This document shows, one piece after another, positions 60,039 to 64,000 of a DNA stretch of 64,000 bases; positions within the stretch are counted from its first letter, which is position 1, and each line of letters opens with the position of its first letter. Under the pieces are notes generated by a model, which ran no database searches, was not told where the DNA came from, and saw nothing but the letters and a program-made list of their open reading frames with translations. Source of the stretch: Streptomyces wuyuanensis (GTDB lineage: Bacteria; Actinomycetota; Actinomycetes; Streptomycetales; Streptomycetaceae); NCBI RefSeq assembly GCF_900103455.1, contig NZ_FNHI01000006.1, forward strand, positions 1 through 64,000, written 5' to 3'. The position numbers were made by a program, and so were the translations under genes.

Positions 60039-61826
60039 ATGCATCGGTACAGGTCCCACACCTGCGGCGAGCTCCGCGCCTCTGACGTCGGCACCGACGT
60101 CCGGCTGAGCGGCTGGCTGCACAATCGCCGAGACCTGGGCGGCATCCTCTTCATCGATCTGCGCGACCACTACGGTCTGGTCCAGCTCGTCGCCCGTCCC
60201 GGCACGCCGGCCAACGAGGCCCTGAGCCACCTGTCCAAGGAGTCCGTCGTCCGCGTCGACGGCAAGGTCTCCGCCCGCGGCGCCGACAACGTCAACCCGG
60301 ACCTGCCGACCGGCGAGGTCGAGATCGAGGTCACCGAGGTCGAGGTGCTCGGCTCCTCCGCCCAGGTCCCGTTCACGATCAACACGGACGACGGCGTCAA
60401 CGAGGAGCGGCGCCTGGAGTACCGCTTCCTGGACCTGCGCCGCGAGCGGATGCACCGCAACATCATGCTGCGCACCGCCGTCATCTCCGCCATCCGGCAC
60501 AAGATGACCGCGCTCGGCTTCAACGAGATGGCCACCCCGATCCTCACCGCGACCTCCCCCGAGGGCGCCCGTGACTTCCTGGTGCCGTCGCGGCTGAACC
60601 CCGGCAAGTTCTACGCCCTGCCGCAGGCCCCGCAGCAGTTCAAGCAGCTGCTGATGATCGCGGGCTTCGACCGCTACTTCCAGATCGCGCCCTGCTTCCG
60701 CGACGAGGACGCCCGCGCCGACCGCTCGCCCGGCGAGTTCTACCAGCTCGACATCGAGATGAGCTTCGTCGAGCAGGAGGACGTCTTCCAGCCGGTCGAG
60801 CGGCTGATGACCGAGCTGTTCGAGGAGTTCGGCGGGGGCCGCCACGTCACCTCGCCGTTCCCGCGGATCCCGTTCCGCGAGGCGATGCTCAAGTACGGCT
60901 CCGACAAGCCGGACCTGAGGGCGCAGCTGGAGCTCGTCGACATCACCGACGTCTTCGAGGGCTCCGAGTTCAAGGCGTTCGCCGGCAAGCACGTCCGGGC
61001 TCTGCCGGTGCCGGCCGTCCAGGACCAGCCGCGGAAGTTCTTCGACCAGCTCGGCGAGTACGCCGTGGAGCAGGGCGCCAAGGGCCTGGCCTGGGTCCGT
61101 GTCGGTGACGACGGCGCCCTCTCCGGCCCGATCGCCAAGTTCCTCACCGAGGAGAACGTCGAGGTCCTCACCGAGCGCCTGGGCCTCAAGCCCGGTCACG
61201 CCGTGTTCTTCGGCGCCGGCGAGTTCGACGAGGTCTCCAAGATCATGGGAGCGGTGCGGGTCGAGGCCGCGCGCCGCTCCGGCCACTTCGAGGAGAACGT
61301 CTTCCGGTTCTGCTGGATCGTCGACTTCCCGATGTACGAGAAGGACCCGGAGACCGGGAAGCTCGACTTCTCGCACAACCCCTTCTCCATGCCGCAGGGC
61401 GGTCTGGAGGCCCTGGAGACCAAGGACCCGCTGGACGTCCTCGGCTGGCAGTACGACATCGTCTGCAACGGCGTCGAGCTGTCCTCCGGCGCCATCCGGA
61501 ACCACGAGCCCGACATCATGTTCAAGGCCTTCGAGATCGCGGGCTACGACCGTGAGACCGTCGAGCGCGAGTTCTCCGGCATGCTCCGCGCCTTCCAGTA
61601 CGGCGCCCCGCCGCACGGCGGCATCGCCCCGGGCGTCGACCGCATCGTGATGCTGCTGGCCGACGAGCCGAACATCCGCGAGACCATCGCGTTCCCGCTG
61701 AACCAGAACGCGCAGGACCTGCTGATGGGCGCCCCCGCGGAGGTCGAGGAAGCCCGTCTGAAGGAGCTGCACATCGGCATCTACAAGGGCCCGGCGAAGG
61801 CGACGCCGTACAAGCCCACCAAGTGA
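60039..61826 (+). CDS. aspS: Aspartyl-tRNA synthetase
   Basis: A 595-residue class II synthetase of bacterial type. An OB-fold anticodon-binding domain (about 1-105) is followed by the catalytic core with motif 2 ([21 protein letters not shown]) and an inserted GAD domain (about 290-420). Motif 3 ([14 protein letters not shown]) lies near the C-terminus. It charges tRNA-Asp, and in organisms with GatCAB possibly tRNA-Asn. It is a single-gene unit ending at a perfect 17-bp terminator. A TAACCT at 59986-59991 is a plausible -10. Confidence 0.97.
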   Translation: MHRYRSHTCGELRASDVGTDVRLSGWLHNRRDLGGILFIDLRDHYGLVQLVARPGTPANEALSHLSKESVVRVDGKVSARGADNVNPDLPTGEVEIEVTEVEVLGSSAQVPFTINTDDGVNEERRLEYRFLDLRRERMHRNIMLRTAVISAIRHKMTALGFNEMATPILTATSPEGARDFLVPSRLNPGKFYALPQAPQQFKQLLMIAGFDRYFQIAPCFRDEDARADRSPGEFYQLDIEMSFVEQEDVFQPVERLMTELFEEFGGGRHVTSPFPRIPFREAMLKYGSDKPDLRAQLELVDITDVFEGSEFKAFAGKHVRALPVPAVQDQPRKFFDQLGEYAVEQGAKGLAWVRVGDDGALSGPIAKFLTEENVEVLTERLGLKPGHAVFFGAGEFDEVSKIMGAVRVEAARRSGHFEENVFRFCWIVDFPMYEKDPETGKLDFSHNPFSMPQGGLEALETKDPLDVLGWQYDIVCNGVELSSGAIRNHEPDIMFKAFEIAGYDRETVEREFSGMLRAFQYGAPPHGGIAPGVDRIVMLLADEPNIRETIAFPLNQNAQDLLMGAPAEVEEARLKELHIGIYKGPAKATPYKPTK

Positions 61827-62142
61827 GGCCGTGCGAGGCCGCCGAGTGAGGCGGGCCGTACGGCGGCACTGACGCGGCAGCGATCCCGGAAGGGCCCGGA
61901 ACCATCAGGTTCCGGGCCCTTCCGCGTTGTTTTCGTGCTCCTTCCGAGTCGTTCACGGCGCCGCGCCGACGAGGGGCGGCACGGCAGCGGGAATGCACGC
62001 GAAGAGCCGTCGACGGCCCACCGGGACCCGGCCGCCCGGCGCGGGACGCGCCGCGGGAGCCGCCCGGACCGCACGCGCCGTGTGACCGCCCGGACCGTCC
62101 GGCCGCTCGCACCGCGCGAGGATCACGAGAGGACATCGCGGA
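61827..62142. other. Intergenic region after aspS
   Basis: This 316-base gap contains the aspS terminator (61887-61924). The remainder to 62142 is the leader of the transpeptidase gene, GC-rich, with no gene that I can support. Confidence 0.5.
61887..61924 (+). terminator. Rho-independent terminator of aspS
   Basis: Perfect 17-bp arms (61887-61903, 61908-61924) with loop ATCA, followed by CGTTGTTTT. This is the longest perfect stem in the window. Confidence 0.92.
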
Positions 62143-62931
62143 GTGCTCAGCACCGTACTGACCAGAGCAGCGCTGCCACTGCTGGCCGCCGGACTGCTGC
62201 TCGGGGGCTGCGCGAAGCCCTCGGCGCCGCCCCCGGCCGCCGGCCCCCGGACCGCGGCACCCGACGCCGGGGCGCCGTACGCCGGCCCGCCGGCCGGTTC
62301 GGCCGCGGGACCGCACGCCGGGCCGCCCGCCGCGGACCGGGCCGGACTCCCCGGGCTCGGGCCCAGGACCAGTGGCCTCGTCCCCGACGGCACCGACCAG
62401 GCCTTCGTGGTGAGAGGGAGGTCCACGAACTCGAGCGAGTCCACGGCGACGCTCTACGAGCGCGACGAGGAGAGGGTCTGGCGGGCGGTCGCCGGGCCCT
62501 GGCCCGCACGCAACGCCCTGAAGGGCTGGACCGACGAGCACTGGGCCGGGGACCACCGCTCGCCGATCGGCGTCTTCGGGCTCACCGACGCGGGCGGCCG
62601 ACTGCCCGACCCGGGCACGAAACTCCCCTACCACCAGTCCGAGGAGTTCGTGGCGATCGGCACCGGCTTCCGGGGCGAGAGCCTGCGGGGGTCCTTCGAC
62701 TACGTCGTCGCGATCAACTACAACCGGGAGTCCGGACTGACCCCGCTCGACGAGCGGCGGCCCATGGGCTGGGACCGCGGCGGGGGCGTCTGGATCCACG
62801 TGGACCACGACGGCCCCACCCAGGGCTGCGTCTCGCTCGGACTGGACCGGATGGCGGACCTGCTGCGCCTGCTGGACCCGGACAAGCGGCCGGTGGTGGT
62901 GATGGGGGACAGCGTCTCACTGGCGCGCTGA
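62143..62931 (+). CDS. L,D-transpeptidase (YkuD-like) lipoprotein
   Basis: A 262-residue secreted lipoprotein. The signal peptide ends in a lipobox LGGC, so Cys23 would be lipidated. A Pro/Ala/Gly linker with GPPAGSAAGPHAGPPA repeats runs to about 80. The catalytic region has HWAGDHRSPIGVFGLTDAGG and the active-site segment HDGPTQGCVSLGL with the nucleophile Cys. It is related to the family that forms 3-3 peptidoglycan cross-links. GTG 62143 follows GAGAGGA. A terminator separates it from metG. Confidence 0.88.
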   Translation: MLSTVLTRAALPLLAAGLLLGGCAKPSAPPPAAGPRTAAPDAGAPYAGPPAGSAAGPHAGPPAADRAGLPGLGPRTSGLVPDGTDQAFVVRGRSTNSSESTATLYERDEERVWRAVAGPWPARNALKGWTDEHWAGDHRSPIGVFGLTDAGGRLPDPGTKLPYHQSEEFVAIGTGFRGESLRGSFDYVVAINYNRESGLTPLDERRPMGWDRGGGVWIHVDHDGPTQGCVSLGLDRMADLLRLLDPDKRPVVVMGDSVSLAR

Positions 62932-62962
62932 CCCGCCGGCCCACCGTCGGGCGTCGGATACG

Positions 62963-62999
62963 CGGACGGGCCTGGGAAACCGTGTCCCAGGCCCGTCCG
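62963..62999. terminator. Bidirectional terminator between the transpeptidase and metG
   Basis: CGGACGGGCCTGGGA (62963-62977) and TCCCAGGCCCGTCCG (62985-62999) are perfect 15-bp arms with a seven-base loop between convergent genes. Confidence 0.82.
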
Positions 63000-63063
63000 T
63001 ACGCTCGGGCGCGCGTCACGCACGCGGCCGGTGTCGGCGGCGAGTACCGTCCGCTCCGGCCGC

Positions 63064-64000
63064 TCAGGCCTTGCTGGGCTCCTCGAGACGCGGGAAGAGC
63101 ACCGCGCCCTTCGTCACCGTCGAGCCCGCCGGCAGCCCGCCCCACTCCGCCGCGTCCTGGACCCGCTGGTCGGCCAGAGCGCCGAGCGACGCCTCCGCGC
63201 CGAGGGAGTCCCACAGCTTCTGCGAGGTGTCCGGCATGACCGGGTTCAGCAGCACGGCCACGGCGCGCAGCGACTCGGCGGCCGTGTAGAGGATGGTCGC
63301 GAGGCGGGCCCGGCCCTCCTCGGATTCGTCCTTGGCCACCTTCCACGGCTCCTGCTCCGTGATGTAGCCGTTGACCTGCTTCACGAAGTCGAAGACCGCC
63401 AGGATCCCGCCCTGGAAGTCCAGCTCCTCGCCGATCTTGCGGTCGGCCTCGGCCACGGCCTTCGCCAGGCCCGCCTGGACCGCCTTCTCGGCCTCGCCGT
63501 CGGCGGATGTCCCCGGCAGCGAGCCGCCGAAGTACTTGCCCACCATCGCGGCGACCCGCGACGCCAGGTTGCCGTAGTCGTTGGCGAGCTCGCTCGTGTA
63601 GCGGGCGGAGAAGTCCTCCCAAGAGAACGATCCGTCCTGGCCGAACGCGATCGCGCGCAGGAAGTACCAGCGGTACGCGTCCACGCCGAAGTGCGAGGTC
63701 AGGTCCTGCGGCTTGATGCCCGTCAGGTTCGACTTCGACATCTTCTCGCCGCCGACCATCAGCCAGCCGTTGGCCGCGATCTTCCCGGGCACCGGGAGCC
63801 CCTGCGCCATCAGCATCGCGGGCCAGATGATCGCGTGGAAGCGGAGGATGTCCTTGCCGACGAGGTGGACATTCGCGGGGAACGTGTCCTCGAACTTCGC
63901 CGGGTTCTCGTTGTAGCCGACCGCCGTCGCGTAGTTCAGCAGGGCGTCGACCCACACGTAGATGACGTGCTTCTCGTCCCACGGGATCGGGATGCCCCAG
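63064..64000 (-). CDS. metG: Methionyl-tRNA synthetase, C-terminal part (partial at window end)
   Basis: About 312 residues of the 3' half; the frame runs off the window at 64000. The first visible part is the end of the catalytic domain (WGIPIPWDEKHVIYVWVDAL), then the second signature GGEKMSKSNLTG, which binds the ATP phosphates, and the anticodon-binding helical domain (RWYFLRAIAFGQDGSFSWED). It ends EEPSKA without the C-terminal tRNA-binding EMAP domain, the short MetRS form of actinobacteria. It charges initiator and elongator tRNA-Met. Confidence 0.97.
   Translation of the reverse strand, partial: WGIPIPWDEKHVIYVWVDALLNYATAVGYNENPAKFEDTFPANVHLVGKDILRFHAIIWPAMLMAQGLPVPGKIAANGWLMVGGEKMSKSNLTGIKPQDLTSHFGVDAYRWYFLRAIAFGQDGSFSWEDFSARYTSELANDYGNLASRVAAMVGKYFGGSLPGTSADGEAEKAVQAGLAKAVAEADRKIGEELDFQGGILAVFDFVKQVNGYITEQEPWKVAKDESEEGRARLATILYTAAESLRAVAVLLNPVMPDTSQKLWDSLGAEASLGALADQRVQDAAEWGGLPAGSTVTKGAVLFPRLEEPSKA

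Noticed and set aside
62790..62810. Fourth parS-like site around CCACGTGG
   Set aside because: Only the central bases match; the arms differ from the parS consensus and it lies in conserved catalytic codons of the transpeptidase.

Overview
The window is high-GC actinobacterial chromosome, almost certainly Streptomyces. The evidence is GC-rich third codon positions, many GTG starts, four-base ATGA/GTGA gene overlaps, a Bpa-type proteasome activator, PASTA and Ser/Thr kinases, two bkd operons and Streptomyces-type parS sites. Three parS-like sites (849-862, 23747-23760, 28728-28741) suggest the segment lies in the origin-proximal part of the chromosome. From memory, the order bkd - kinases - orphan regulator - bkd - DD-peptidase - aspS - metG resembles the S. 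coelicolor core region near SCO3790-SCO3835. I saw no prophage, insertion sequence, CRISPR array, tRNA or rRNA.

Layout. 1-5060: tail of a probable sensor kinase and its LuxR-type response regulator, a divergent azoreductase/HxlR pair, DUF2252, J-domain and rhodanese proteins. 5157-6314: acyl-CoA dehydrogenase behind a strong palindrome. 6439-10005: paaABCDE, the phenylacetyl-CoA epoxidase operon. 10118-12866: coupled DUF5819, HTTM and SPOUT-methyltransferase genes. 12942-16868: paaN, divergent paaH and a PaaR-like TetR gene. 16894-21314: Lrp-type bkdR and the first bkd operon (E1alpha, E1beta, E2). 21392-25851: MobA-like, MoeA, K+ channel and quinone oxidoreductase genes. 25967-31063: Bpa, an FtsX/ATPase export pair and its PadR regulator. 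31243-38412: a secreted anchored protein, two divergent Ser/Thr kinases, an APH-like kinase, an FMN-binding protein and an orphan response regulator. 38736-42338: second bkd operon. 42428-50258: K15-like DD-peptidase, GntR/MFS pair, mycothiol-type isomerase homologue, nitrilase, and thioredoxin-NHL protein. 50291-54422: small membrane proteins, M18 aminopeptidase, long acyl-CoA dehydrogenase. 54781-64000: SseB, pirin, AI-2E transporter, SpoIIE-type phosphatase, aspS, an L,D-transpeptidase lipoprotein and the 3' part of metG.

How it works together. The left third is a catabolic region for phenylacetate and branched-chain keto acids. A 14-bp palindrome of the form ACCG-NN-CG-NN-CGGT lies at the paaA promoter and between paaN and paaH; a variant with one changed centre base lies in front of the first bkd operon. 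I infer that the local TetR protein controls all three. A second motif, CCTGTGGANAACC, which contains a DnaA-box-like 9-mer, sits next to each of these sites and once more at 2117-2130. The middle is signalling and export, and the right is housekeeping plus envelope genes. Ten clear GC-rich hairpins delimit most transcription units.
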